NCBI RefSeq assembly: GCF_016772275.1
Contig: NZ_CP065425.1
Coordinates: 3,623,501-3,687,500 of the forward strand
DNA: 64,000 nt
Direction of reading: 5' to 3'
Source: Heyndrickxia vini
GTDB taxonomy: Bacteria; Bacillota; Bacilli; Bacillales; Bacillaceae_C
Every line of letters begins with the position of its first letter. Within the stretch, counting starts at the first letter, position 1. The notes under the pieces were generated by a model. The model was not told the DNA's origin. It saw nothing but the letters and a program-made list of their open reading frames with translations, and ran no database searches. Of this stretch, positions 28,557 to 37,467 are shown in pieces. Both the position numbers and the translations under genes were made by a program.

Positions 28557-28574
28557 GAAGGGGAAGACAAACAC

Positions 28575-30650
28575 ATGAATAAGAAATTACTTTCAATATT
28601 GATCTGGACAGCTATTTCTATTTTTGGAGCAGTTGCATTTGCCTTACTTGGCCTTGCAAACGGAGAAACCATTTCGGCTGCTTGGTTAATTGTAGCTGCT
28701 GTTTGTACCTATGCAGTAGCTTACCGCTTTTATAGTAAATTTATTGCGTATAAAATTTTTAAACTAAATGATAAGAGGGCAACACCTGCGGAAGTTAATG
28801 ATGATGGAAAAGATTACGTTCCTACAAATAAATGGGTTTTATTTGGCCATCATTTCGCTGCAATTGCGGGTGCGGGACCCCTTGTAGGTCCAATATTGGC
28901 CGCACAAATGGGCTATTTACCTGGTGCACTTTGGATTATCATTGGTGTCGTACTAGCTGGAGCTGTACAAGATGCTGTTATCTTAATGGGCTCCATGAGA
29001 AGAAATGGAAAATCACTTGGACAGATGGCAAAAGAGGAAGTAGGACCATTTGGTGGGATTATTGCTTCCATCGGTATTCTAGCTATTATGATTATTTTAT
29101 TAGCGGTACTTGCCCTCGTCGTCGTGAAAGCGCTTGCCGGTTCTCCTTGGGGAGTATTTACTATTGCTGCAACCATTCCGATTGCTATTCTTATGGGTAT
29201 TTACATGAGGTACATACGTCCAGGGAAAGTATTAGAAGGTTCTATCGTTGGCTTTATATTACTGATGCTTGCACTTTGGGGCGGACAGTTTATTGCCGCG
29301 GATCCGGAATTAGCGAAAATGTTTACATTTACTGGTGGACAGCTTGCCGTGATGATTGGGATATATGGTTTTGTCGCTTCCATTCTACCAGTTTGGCTTT
29401 TGCTGGCACCTCGTGACTACTTAAGTTCCTTTTTAAAAATCGGTGTTATTTTCCTATTGGCTGTAGGAATCTTAATTGTACTTCCTGAATTGCACATGCC
29501 TAAGATTAGTAAATTTATTGATGGATCAGGACCAGTATTCGCGGGAAATCTTTTCCCATTTTTATTTATTACAATTGCTTGTGGTTCTGTATCTGGTTTC
29601 CATGCTCTTGTTTCTTCGGGCACAACCCCGAAAATGCTTGAAAAGGAAACTCATTCCCGATTTATCGGCTACGGCGGTATGCTAATGGAATCCGGTGTTG
29701 CCATCATGGCATTAATTGCAGCCTGCTCTTTACACCCCGGTCTTTACTTTGCAATGAATGCACCGGCAGCTGTTATTGGAGGCGATGCAACTAGTGCAGC
29801 AACTGTCATTTCGGAATGGGGTTTCCAAGTAACAGCAAATGATATTACAAATGCAGCTAAAGATATTGGCGAAGCCTCTATTTTATCCAGAACGGGTGGT
29901 GCACCAACATTAGCTGTCGGAATGGCTGAGATTTTCACAAGCTTTTTAGCAGGTGCAAAGGCCTTCTGGTATCATTTCGCCATTCTCTTTGAAGCCTTAT
30001 TCATTCTTACAACCATTGATGCGGGGACACGTATCGGAAGGTTTATGTTACAGGATTTAGTTGGGAATTATTATAAACCATTTGCTAAAACAAATAATCT
30101 TTTCGCCAATATCATTGCTTCTGCTATTATCACAATCGGTTGGGCTTATATAACTTACCAAGGGGCGGTTGATCCTTTTGGCGGTATTAACTCCTTATGG
30201 GCATTATTTGGAATCTCGAACCAAATGTTAGCCGCCATCGCACTTGCTGTCGCTACAACGATTATTATTAAAATGGGGAAAGCACGTTATGCATGGGTGA
30301 CCATTATCCCATATGTCTTTTTAACTGTCACAACCTTAACAGCGGCATTTATGAAACTTTTTTCAAAAGTACCCGCAATCGGATTTTTTGCCCATGCTAA
30401 AATTTATCAAGACGGAATTGACAGTGGCAAAGTAATTTCACCTGCAACCGATATGGATGTCATGAAGCAAATTGTATTCAACGATCGATTGGATGCAGTA
30501 TTGACGATGATTTTTATCGCAATTGTGTTATTAATGGTTATAGCTTCCTTTAGAGTTTGGTATAACATTTTGGTAAAGAAGAAAAAATCAGTATTGCATG
30601 AATCACCTTACGTACCATCAAAATATCCGAACATACCGATTGGAAGGTGA
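28575..30650 (+). CDS. cstA: Carbon starvation protein CstA
   Basis: A 691-residue integral membrane protein with about 16-18 helices. CstA hallmarks are present: FGHHFAAIAGAGPLVGPILA near residue 90, AGAVQDAVILMGSMRR near 133, and HALVSSGTTPKML near 345. CstA proteins import pyruvate or peptides when preferred carbon runs out. The start follows AGGAAGGGGAAGACAAACAC. The gene is followed 4 nt later by its usual small partner. A short leader frame sits just upstream. Confidence 0.92.
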   Translation: MNKKLLSILIWTAISIFGAVAFALLGLANGETISAAWLIVAAVCTYAVAYRFYSKFIAYKIFKLNDKRATPAEVNDDGKDYVPTNKWVLFGHHFAAIAGAGPLVGPILAAQMGYLPGALWIIIGVVLAGAVQDAVILMGSMRRNGKSLGQMAKEEVGPFGGIIASIGILAIMIILLAVLALVVVKALAGSPWGVFTIAATIPIAILMGIYMRYIRPGKVLEGSIVGFILLMLALWGGQFIAADPELAKMFTFTGGQLAVMIGIYGFVASILPVWLLLAPRDYLSSFLKIGVIFLLAVGILIVLPELHMPKISKFIDGSGPVFAGNLFPFLFITIACGSVSGFHALVSSGTTPKMLEKETHSRFIGYGGMLMESGVAIMALIAACSLHPGLYFAMNAPAAVIGGDATSAATVISEWGFQVTANDITNAAKDIGEASILSRTGGAPTLAVGMAEIFTSFLAGAKAFWYHFAILFEALFILTTIDAGTRIGRFMLQDLVGNYYKPFAKTNNLFANIIASAIITIGWAYITYQGAVDPFGGINSLWALFGISNQMLAAIALAVATTIIIKMGKARYAWVTIIPYVFLTVTTLTAAFMKLFSKVPAIGFFAHAKIYQDGIDSGKVISPATDMDVMKQIVFNDRLDAVLTMIFIAIVLLMVIASFRVWYNILVKKKKSVLHESPYVPSKYPNIPIGR

Positions 30651-30654
30651 GCAA

Positions 30655-30849
30655 ATGAAGAAATTAGTTCAAACAATAACCAAAATCCCCTGTCATATCA
30701 AAACGATTTTTGGCTTACCAAACTATCAAAATTATGTAGCACATCAGACAAGGAAGCATCCGAATGAGCCAATCATGTCTGAAAAGGAGTACTATATGTA
30801 TGCGTTAAAGGAAAGATATGAAAGCGGAAAAGTTAATCGTTGCTGTTAA
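30655..30849 (+). CDS. YbdD/YjiX-family CstA partner
   Basis: A 64-residue protein of the small DUF466 (YbdD/YjiX) family, which is almost always encoded after cstA. Visible features are GLPNYQNYVAHQTRKHP, PIMSEKEYYMYALKERY and the C-terminal CC pair common in the family. The GGAAGGTGA ribosome site overlaps the cstA stop, so the two are coupled. It is required for, or modulates, CstA transport in enterobacteria; the mechanism is unknown. Confidence 0.85.
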   Translation: MKKLVQTITKIPCHIKTIFGLPNYQNYVAHQTRKHPNEPIMSEKEYYMYALKERYESGKVNRCC

Positions 30850-30902
30850 AAAAAGCGCATGCGCCTTTCTTATAAAGACGCAAATAATATTTTATTACCT
30901 AT

Positions 30903-30946
30903 AAAAAAAGAGAAGCAGATGTCTTTTGCACATCTGCTTCTTTTCT
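30903..30946. terminator. Bidirectional terminator after the cstA operon
   Basis: GAAGCAGATG / CATCTGCTTC stem extended by A/T pairs, 9-nt loop, T-rich on both sides. It serves cstA (plus) and the stalk-domain gene (minus). Confidence 0.9.
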
Positions 30947-30949
30947 TTA

Positions 30950-31711
30950 TTAATTTATATATATCGTTTGTAAAACGTACTTACCACTTTCTAATCTTGT
31001 AAATCCTAAACTTACATGTACACTACTTGTTGCTGTCCAGCCATCTGGGTAGAAACTGAAATCAAAACTTGCACTGCCGCCAGATTTATAGGAATACGAG
31101 TTTTTTAATTTTGATGTAGTGACTTTTTTCAAAGCGCTAGAATATTTCTTTCTTTTATCCGCATTATTTACTTTTCTAACATTTGTAATCTGTTGTTTAT
31201 ATTTATCTTTATTGTATTTACGGCCTAAAACATAGTTTTTCGAAGTCTTCTCAATGATATGTTTATCTACATAACTATTAAATTTAGTTGTTTTTCCAGA
31301 AACAATTTCATCTGCATAAAGTTTGATTAACGCTACCGCATCTGCTTTTAAACTATTTGTAACGGAGCTTTCGCTGAAATCACTCGATAATGTGATAATG
31401 CCTTTTTTACTTACAGGTGCCTTCGTAATTTTGAATGTTGACTTTTTGCTATCATAAGAAATCGGTTTTTGCATTGCTGAAGCGATTGAATTTACAGGAA
31501 CATAAGTCGTACCTTTATATTGAATCGCTTTGGCAGCTTTTCCTTTCCCATCTTTAATCGCTAGATTCTTTCCGTCAACTGTTACTTTAATTGCTGGATT
31601 TTGGTATGCCGTAATTTTAATTAATTTACTTGCAGCACCGGCACCTATCGCACCAAATACTAAACTGCATACGACCAAAATTGACACAAATGCCTTCTTA
31701 CTCATCTTCAC
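30950..31711 (-). CDS. Secreted protein with copper amine oxidase N-like (stalk) domain
   Basis: A 253-residue exported protein. A signal peptide ends near residue 28 (GAGAAS). Residues 30-95 (VTVDGKNLAIKDG then YVPVNSIASAM) match the stalk domain found in many Bacillus surface proteins. The C-terminal half (about 110-253) is Lys/Ser-rich and I do not recognise it. The start is GTG 31711 or ATG 31705; both have usable ribosome sites. It is a single-gene unit. The function is unknown; a wall-associated role is likely. Confidence 0.7.
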   Translation of the reverse strand: MKMSKKAFVSILVVCSLVFGAIGAGAASKLIKITAYQNPAIKVTVDGKNLAIKDGKGKAAKAIQYKGTTYVPVNSIASAMQKPISYDSKKSTFKITKAPVSKKGIITLSSDFSESSVTNSLKADAVALIKLYADEIVSGKTTKFNSYVDKHIIEKTSKNYVLGRKYNKDKYKQQITNVRKVNNADKRKKYSSALKKVTTSKLKNSYSYKSGGSASFDFSFYPDGWTATSSVHVSLGFTRLESGKYVLQTIYIN

Positions 31712-31889
31712 CCTTTTTCTCCCCCATCATTTTTAATAAAAATGAATTATTGTCATACATTACCAACAATTCCTTATTTTTTTATACCAAATTTGTAATC
31801 AATTGGCATAGAGGAAAATTTCCTATGACAATATACTTATGTATACAATTGTTAAATATGTTAAAGATGAGGTATATTTTTTTCATAAA

Positions 31890-31928
31890 AAAAAGGATAT
31901 GTACATCTAAAAAGATGACACATCCCGT
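31890..31928 (-). terminator. Terminator of the exonuclease gene
   Basis: Imperfect GGATGTGTCATC / GATGTACATATCC stem on the minus strand followed by eight T; it includes the stop codon of the gene. Confidence 0.7.
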
Positions 31929-32530
31929 TTTCTTTTTTTGCTGGAAGAGACTAGTGAGGAACGATAGTAACCTGGAGCAATTTCCCCAGCTTTAATATTT
32001 GTTTTAGAAAAAATGGCATCCAAATCATATAGTTCAAATTCAGTAGTTAGTTGAATCATTATTTCGGCGCATGCTTGTGCATCGCTTAATGCGTGATGAT
32101 GATCGAGGATATCTATGCCATAATGATCGCAAACAGATTTAAGTGAATAACTCGACTTGCCTCCTATTAATCTTCTTGATAGCTGATAACTACAAAGCAA
32201 CTTACTCGGAACCGGCGGTAGATTATATCGATTCAGACTATCTCTTAAAACATATCCGTCAAAGGCTAAATTATGTGCGACAATTACTTGATCTTCTATT
32301 CGATGTTGAATGGATTGATAGAATGTATGAAATGTCGGAGCACCTACAACATCAGAAGGTTGAATGCCATGAACCGATATATTCATTCGATCAAATGGCT
32401 CTTCCGGATCAATTAGTGAATAAATAGAGTCGACTATTTTATTCTCTTCTACAAATACCATTCCTACTGAACAAACACTATATCGATTACGATTAGCTGT
32501 TTCAAAATCGAGTGCGATGAAATTATTCAT
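31907..32530 (-). CDS. DnaQ-like 3-prime to 5-prime exonuclease (DEDDh)
   Basis: A 207-residue exonuclease of the DNA polymerase III epsilon/RNase T fold. Exo I is FIALDFETAN (D8, E10), Exo II is HNLAFDGYVLRDSL (Asp), and Exo III is HHALSDAQACAEI with the His and Asp of the DEDDh class. It is not fused to a polymerase or helicase, so its substrate (DNA or RNA ends) is unknown. The start follows TTGGAAAGGAGCGGCAC. It is a single-gene unit. Confidence 0.82.
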   Translation of the reverse strand: MNNFIALDFETANRNRYSVCSVGMVFVEENKIVDSIYSLIDPEEPFDRMNISVHGIQPSDVVGAPTFHTFYQSIQHRIEDQVIVAHNLAFDGYVLRDSLNRYNLPPVPSKLLCSYQLSRRLIGGKSSYSLKSVCDHYGIDILDHHHALSDAQACAEIMIQLTTEFELYDLDAIFSKTNIKAGEIAPGYYRSSLVSSSKKRKRDVSSF

Positions 32531-32660
32531 GTGCCGCTCCTTTCCAAAAAAATCATTTTATCTTTAAACTATATTGTATTATAAATCCCCTAACCCTTTC
32601 CACCTTGAACTACATAAGAACTTTTTTAGATATCCTTGTTGTTTTTGGGAACATAGACCG

Positions 32661-32966
32661 TTCCTTTCCGCTGCAGGAACCTGCTTTCCGCGGGGAGGAA
32701 GTCGAGACTCCTGCGGGATCAGCGGGACAGATGAGACCCCGCAAGAGCGTAGCGATGAGGAGTTAGAAAAGTAGAGGCGGCCTGTTTATCGACGTACAAA
32801 CTGGAGGGCAGCGACTGAGATAAAGGAATCACGATGAACCCAAAGGGTGAATCGATGATGACTTATCGTAGGGAGGTGACCGGAAGTTTGCTAGTCGATA
32901 GCCGCCGGAACTAGACAGGCTCACCGCCCGCCCCGCGGAAAGCGAGCACCCTGTAGCGGAAATCAC
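32661..32966. repeat. GC-rich MITE-like interspersed repeat
   Basis: A roughly 300-bp block far richer in G+C than its surroundings. The ends are imperfect inverted repeats: TTTCCGCTGCAGG...GCTTTCCGCGGGG (32665-32695) and the reverse complement form CCCCGCGGAAAGCG...CTGTAGCGGAAA (32931-32962). The interior holds further short palindromes (GCGGGATCAGCGGG, ACCCCGC). Sequences of this type recur between genes in many Bacillaceae. No protein is encoded. Together with flanking AT-rich DNA it fills the gap between the exonuclease gene and uspA. Confidence 0.75.
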
Positions 32967-33043
32967 CTTCATACTGATCAATAGCAACAAAGTTTGTGAA
33001 AACAGCCTAGACAAATGAACAAAAAGTGTCAACTACCCAAAAT

Positions 33044-33069
33044 GATTTATTTACGAATTGACGGGGTAT
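33044..33069 (+). promoter_or_regulatory. Candidate SigB-type promoter of the UspA gene
   Basis: GATTTA, 14-nt spacer, GGGTAT. The -10 element is a perfect match to the SigB consensus (GTTTAA-N12-15-GGGTAT), the -35 is 4 of 6. It is 56 bp upstream of the start. Confidence 0.3.
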
Positions 33070-33124
33070 ATAATAAAAGAGGGGATTATTTCCACCCTAC
33101 TTTAATAGAGGGCCGGTGTTTATT

Positions 33125-33550
33125 ATGTTATTTTCAAAAATTTTAGTGGCTTATAATGATACGGATCTTTCTAACAAAGCATTAGAAACTGCGATAGAAA
33201 TAGCAAAAGGAAGTCCGGAAACAGAAATTGATATTTTATATGCTGTTCAACTTCCTATTCCTACGTATACTTCAGGGATTATTATTCAGGAAACCCAGGA
33301 TAAGTTGAATGAATATGCTGAGGAAACGTTAGAAAAAGCAATGAGTAAACTATCCGGACTACCTAATACTATTCATAAACATGTGGTAGACAAACAACCA
33401 ATACCAGCGATCTTAGATCATATAGAAAACCAGAAAAATGATTTAATTATTATGGGCAATAGAGGCTTAAGTGGAATAAAGGAATTTTTTGATAGCGTTA
33501 GTCATGTGATCGTTCAGAAATCCCCTATTCCCGTATTACTTGTAAAATAA
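33125..33550 (+). CDS. Universal stress protein, UspA family
   Basis: A 141-residue single-domain Usp. It begins with the beta-strand KILVAYNDTDLS carrying the nucleotide-binding Asp, and ends with IIMGNRGLSGIKEFFDSVSH, the G-x2-G-x(9)-S type ATP loop, then PIPVLLVK. ATP binding is therefore likely. ATG 33125 is favoured over GTG 33116 by the spacing to GGTG. Its natural terminator has been split by the IS element downstream. Confidence 0.87.
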   Translation: MLFSKILVAYNDTDLSNKALETAIEIAKGSPETEIDILYAVQLPIPTYTSGIIIQETQDKLNEYAEETLEKAMSKLSGLPNTIHKHVVDKQPIPAILDHIENQKNDLIIMGNRGLSGIKEFFDSVSHVIVQKSPIPVLLVK

Positions 33551-33628
33551 TAATATAACTATTTTATACAAAAAAAGGAGCTTGGAAATTTAAAATGTAC
33601 CCTTTGTAAAGGACATTTTTAAAAAAGG

Positions 33629-34600
33629 TTAGGCAGTTCTAAGAAGATGATCTCTGTATTGAACAGGGGTCATCTTTTTTAGATTCCATTGATATCTGTA
33701 ATGATTATAATAGGCCATGTACTGCTTAATTTCTCTTTTCAATTCATCTAGTGTTGTACATGCTTTAATAGAGGCTTCATCTTTAAGATGGCCAAAGAAT
33801 GACTCCTGAGGAGCGTTATCCCAACAGTTTCCTCTTCTTGACATAGATTGTCGCAATCCTAGTTTCTTAACTGATTTTTGAAAATTTGGATGTGTATAAT
33901 GTACTCCCTGATCTGAGTGGATTAAGGCATCTTTTGCTTTCTTAAAATGTTTATTTTTTTGTAGTCTTTTAAGGGTGTCTGTAGCTAAATTAATAGTCAT
34001 CCGATCGGATACATGATAGGCTAATATCTCTCCTGTGGATCCATCTTTTATCGCAGATAAGTAAGCTTTCTGACCTTTACTGAAAAATAAATAAGTGATA
34101 TCTGTTAGAAGAACTTTGTATGGGATATCCTGTTTAAATTCACGATTTAAAAGGTTGGGTACTACTCTATGTTCCTGTGTAGCCTTCATAATTCGTCTAT
34201 ATGGATTTGCTTTTCTAATAGGGCAAATAATATTGTATTTCTTCATTATTCGTCTAATACGCTTTAAATTGTAGACAACATTAAATTGACCCTCCAATGT
34301 CATCTTGATTTGACGAGCCCCTTTTTTGCGTTTTTTAAAATTAAAAGCCTTTAAAACAATTTCCTTGACCTTTTGATCTTTCACTTCTCTTTGATTTTTT
34401 TTTTCCACTGAAGTATAGTAAAGTATTTATAATATCCGCTTCTAGATACGCCAGCTAAATCGCATAAATAACTAGTCATTCTGTAAAGTTTGTATTTCTC
34501 TATAACAGAACGAATGAGTAAATACTTCTGGTATGGCTGTAAAGCTATTTGTTTTTCTTTAACCCCCTTTCTGCAAATCTGATCTTTTTTAGCAATTCAT
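33629..34600 (-). pseudogene. IS3-family transposase orfB, frame-broken
   Basis: DDE transposase. The catalytic part (33629-34408) is intact: first Asp in LTDITYLF, second in IHSDQGVHYT, Glu in APQESFFGHLKDE with 35-residue spacing, and the integrase-core end PVQYRDHLL. The upstream part, in another frame, reads IALQPYQKYLLIRSVIEKY to SYLCDLAGVSRSGYYKYF (about 34420-34560). The two are joined out of frame near 34400-34425; removal of the 5 nt ATACT in TTTACTATACTTCAG would restore YYKYFTSVEKKNQRE. So this copy has no full-length transposase. Confidence 0.82.
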
Positions 34601-34963
34601 TTTCTGCCTTTAATAAGTTGTTTTGAGCCTCTAAACGAGCATATTTCTCCTCAAGTGTAAGTTCTCTTTCCGAAGGTCTACCGAGTTTGTTTTCCTAGTA
34701 TCAGTTAAACCACTTACTCCATTCTCTCGATAAGCTATACGCCATCTATCCGCTGCTGACTGCATTCTTTTCTTACCAATAACATTAATATCAAATCCAC
34801 ATTCCTCAAATATTTCCCTTGGCAACTTGCCTTTACTATTCTCAGTAACTAATAGTTCCTTAAATTCATCTGTATAAGTAATTCCCTTTGAACTAACAGA
34901 TTTTACATAAGGATTTCCTGATAGTAGTTTTATCTCTCTTTCTGTAAAAAACTTTTTACTCAT
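34545..34963 (-). pseudogene. IS3-family orfA (HTH subunit), frameshifted
   Basis: The N-terminal HTH part is in one frame (MSKKFFTEREIK to DTRKTNS). The rest, GRPSERELTLEEKYARL and a leucine-zipper coiled coil ending ERGLKKNK, is in another. Loss of one G from a GGG run near 34680 (now TCGGTAGACC) explains the shift. The A AAA AAG motif at 34584-34590 is the usual programmed -1 frameshift site for making the OrfAB fusion, and it leads correctly into the orfB N-terminal frame. Confidence 0.82.
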
Positions 34964-35004
34964 AATTTTCCCCAGTCTATTTTTTTCTTAATTATACAAA
35001 AAGA

Positions 35005-35048
35005 ACCCTATAGAAAGACACTTTTTTTAAGTGTCCACTCTATAGGGT
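35005..35048. repeat. Long hairpin inside the right end of the IS
   Basis: Outer arms ACCCTATAGA / TCTATAGGGT and inner arms GACACTT / AAGTGTC can pair as one stem of about 17 bp with a small internal loop. It lies between the IS end and the orfA start. Confidence 0.7.
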
Positions 35049-35108
35049 ACATTTTAATTTTCCATGCTCCTTTTTTATTTATTCATTTCCTGCATCTTCA
35101 ATACTTTT

Positions 35109-36170
35109 CTATTTTGCTTTTTTTAATTGTTTACTGCGAAGTTGACCGCATGCTGCATCAATATCTGTTCCGTGCTCTTGACGGACAACACAATTGATTC
35201 CGTTTTTCTTCAATGTATCATAGAATCCCAAAATGGATTCCTTTTCACTTCTTTTATATTGAATATGCTCACTTACTGGGTTGTAAGGAATTAAGTTAAC
35301 ATAGGCTAAGTGACGTTTATTTTGAAGTAGCTTTGCGAGCTGTAATGCTTCTTCTTTATGGTCATTTACATCGTTTAAAAGAATATATTCGAAAGTGATT
35401 CTGCGATTTGTTTTTTCCAAATAATAATCAATCGCTGGCATTAATTTTTCCAATGGATACGCACGATTAATTTTCATAATTTGTGTACGTAATTCATTAT
35501 TTGGTGCATGTAAAGAAATCGCTAAGTTCACTTGTAAGTCTAAGTCAGCAAATTCATAGATTTTCGGAGCTAGTCCACTCGTTGAAACGGTAATATGTCT
35601 TGCACCAATTGCTAACCCTTTCGGTGAATTGATATTTTTCAAGAATGTAACTAAGTTTGTAAAGTTATCAAATGGTTCACCGATTCCCATGACAACTACG
35701 TGGCTTACCCTTTCATCTTTTCCAACTTCGTCTAAATGAAGCTGAACATTCATAATTTGTTCGACGATTTCACCGCTCGTTAAATCACGATTTTTTCTCA
35801 AAATTCCACTAGCACAGAAAGAACATCCGATATTACAGCCCACTTGTGTTGTCACACACACTGAGAGACCGTATTTTTGTCTCATCAATACTGTTTCGAT
35901 TAGGTTGCCATCTGGTAATTTAAATAGAAATTTAACAGTTCCGTCCTTTGATTCTTGTTTAATTTCTAGTTGTAGTGTATGCATTTCGAACTGTTCCTCT
36001 AAAAGCTGAATACATTCTTTATTAATATTGCTCATTTCTGAAAAGCTTTTGACACGCTTTTTATATAACCATTCCCACACTTGTTGTGCCCGGAATTTCT
36101 TTTGCCCGTTTTCCAAAAACCACTCTGTCAGTTGTTCTATTGTTAATCCATAGATGGATTGTTTATTCAT
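35109..36170 (-). CDS. rlmN: RlmN-family 23S rRNA A2503 methyltransferase
   Basis: A radical SAM enzyme of 353 residues that methylates C2 of A2503 in 23S rRNA, and probably tRNA A37. The 4Fe-4S cysteines are C112, C116 and C119 ([11 protein letters not shown]). The methyl-carrying Cys is C341 in [20 protein letters not shown] and HITVSTSG are family motifs. The sequence around [13 protein letters not shown] is closer to RlmN than to the resistance enzyme Cfr. The main rlmN of Bacillus lies near the prpC-prkC genes, so this could be a second copy; the window cannot show that. The start follows AAGAGGGTAACGA. Confidence 0.85.
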   Translation of the reverse strand: MNKQSIYGLTIEQLTEWFLENGQKKFRAQQVWEWLYKKRVKSFSEMSNINKECIQLLEEQFEMHTLQLEIKQESKDGTVKFLFKLPDGNLIETVLMRQKYGLSVCVTTQVGCNIGCSFCASGILRKNRDLTSGEIVEQIMNVQLHLDEVGKDERVSHVVVMGIGEPFDNFTNLVTFLKNINSPKGLAIGARHITVSTSGLAPKIYEFADLDLQVNLAISLHAPNNELRTQIMKINRAYPLEKLMPAIDYYLEKTNRRITFEYILLNDVNDHKEEALQLAKLLQNKRHLAYVNLIPYNPVSEHIQYKRSEKESILGFYDTLKKNGINCVVRQEHGTDIDAACGQLRSKQLKKAK

Positions 36171-36349
36171 TCGTTACCCTCTTTTCAAAGATACTTTACG
36201 CATAACCTCTATTTTACATGAAATAAGAACGATTTTCTATCACTAACCCTCAATTCCTTATTGTTCCAAGATTTTAAAAGCCACATACATCCTTTTTTAT
36301 TTTTTATTCCTATAACTATTGTATTGCTCCTAAAAATCAGATAATAGAA

Positions 36350-36373
36350 ATAAGCCACATTAACGTGGCTTAT
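36350..36373 (-). terminator. Terminator of the alpha/beta hydrolase gene
   Basis: ATAAGCCAC / GTGGCTTAT stem with a 6-nt loop spanning the stop codon; T-rich after it on the minus strand. Confidence 0.7.
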
Positions 36374-37374
36374 CTTTCTAAATTAATTAAATTTTTTTGC
36401 CATTCCTTTATCGTATCCAAAATAAAACGATGAAAAAAGTCCTCTTCTTCTAACATGGGGGTATGAGCGGATTTTTCAAACCACACCCATTTTTTAGCGG
36501 GTGCTTGAAGTTTATGAAAAAAGTCCTCCGCAAGTTCACCTGGACATGTGTAATCATAGCGCCCGTTACAAAATGCAATAGGGACCTGAACCGATAAATC
36601 ATCTTGATATAGATCAATTGTTTCTGCTTCTTCCTTTAATGAAGATTTGGAGAACCACTGCCCTTTTAACCATTTGATGACATCAAATAAGTGATACTCA
36701 GAGCGCTTAAATAATGGCAGAAGGAATAATTTCATAAAGCTCCCTTTATGGATCACTCCACCACCAAATTTTTGTAACCAATGATTATGGATATGTTCAG
36801 AACTCACTTTGTCCCAAGGCGGGGCTCCAATCTTTATTAATTGGGTATATGCTTTTTCATTGCCAACTTCTTTTGCTTTTTGGAGAGTTCGTTCGTAGGA
36901 CACATATTCAAGTTGTTTCCAATTGACGATTTGCGAAACAGAAATATATCCATGGAATAGCTCTGGGTGACGCTTAATCGCCAAATAGGAAAGAACTGTC
37001 CCCCATGAGTGACCTAGTATATAAACTTTGTCTTGTTGAAATCGTGTGCACAGAACTCTCACTAATTCGATGAGATCATTTAGCATCTGCTCAACCGTCA
37101 TCGACTCTTTTGTAATCTTTTTTGAAAAAGAAAGACCGGCTCCACGTTGATCCCAATTAACTACAAGAAAGTCCTTTTCATATTCAGAGGTATACTGACT
37201 AATAAAACCAATTTGTGCAGCACCTGGACCACCATGCACCCAAAGCAGAATTGGTTTCCTACGATCTTGACCACGAATGAGAACCCATTGCTCGACTCCG
37301 CCAATTGTCATTGCTTCAAGGGAGGAATGACTATATGACCCATTCTTAATCGTAGGGGTTTTGCGAATAAACAT
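36370..37374 (-). CDS. Alpha/beta hydrolase, proline iminopeptidase-like (S33)
   Basis: A 334-residue hydrolase without a signal peptide. The oxyanion motif HGGPG is at about residue 48, then NWDQRGAGLS, the nucleophile Ser in GHSWG (about residue 123), Asp in CNGRYDYTCPG, and His in EKSAHTPMLEE. HGGPG plus DQRGAG is typical of prolyl aminopeptidases and relatives. The exact substrate is unknown. The start follows CCAGGAGATGAAATC. It is a single-gene unit. Confidence 0.82.
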   Translation of the reverse strand: MFIRKTPTIKNGSYSHSSLEAMTIGGVEQWVLIRGQDRRKPILLWVHGGPGAAQIGFISQYTSEYEKDFLVVNWDQRGAGLSFSKKITKESMTVEQMLNDLIELVRVLCTRFQQDKVYILGHSWGTVLSYLAIKRHPELFHGYISVSQIVNWKQLEYVSYERTLQKAKEVGNEKAYTQLIKIGAPPWDKVSSEHIHNHWLQKFGGGVIHKGSFMKLFLLPLFKRSEYHLFDVIKWLKGQWFSKSSLKEEAETIDLYQDDLSVQVPIAFCNGRYDYTCPGELAEDFFHKLQAPAKKWVWFEKSAHTPMLEEEDFFHRFILDTIKEWQKNLINLER

Positions 37375-37467
37375 GATTTCATCTCCTGGTGAGTTTAAAA
37401 GAATTATTTAATAACATTATTGCAGACTTTCCGATCTTGACTAGGAATTAGGCAGCAGAGAAAACTA

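Larger units (their letters stand above)
33594..35053 (-). mobile_element. IS3-family (IS150 group) insertion sequence, degenerate
   Basis: About 1460 bp. The ends match as inverted repeats: AATGTACCCTTTGTAAAGGACA at the left and AATGTACCCTATAGAGTGGACA read from the right, so 17-18 of 22 bases agree. TTAA occurs directly outside both ends (33590-33593 and 35054-35057) and may be a target duplication. If the ends are instead TGTACCC..GGGTACA, no duplication is seen. It carries orfA and orfB in the usual order with a frameshift signal, but both frames are broken. It sits within the loop of an older terminator between uspA and rlmN. Confidence 0.87.

Noticed and set aside
28832..29416. A 194-codon plus-strand frame inside cstA
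   Set aside because: It is Cys/Trp/Arg-rich, has no ribosome site, and is a shadow of the well-supported cstA frame.
35109..36170. RlmN homologue as a Cfr antibiotic-resistance methyltransferase
   Set aside because: Length, N-terminus and motif spacing match RlmN; typical Cfr sequence around the Cys motif is absent.
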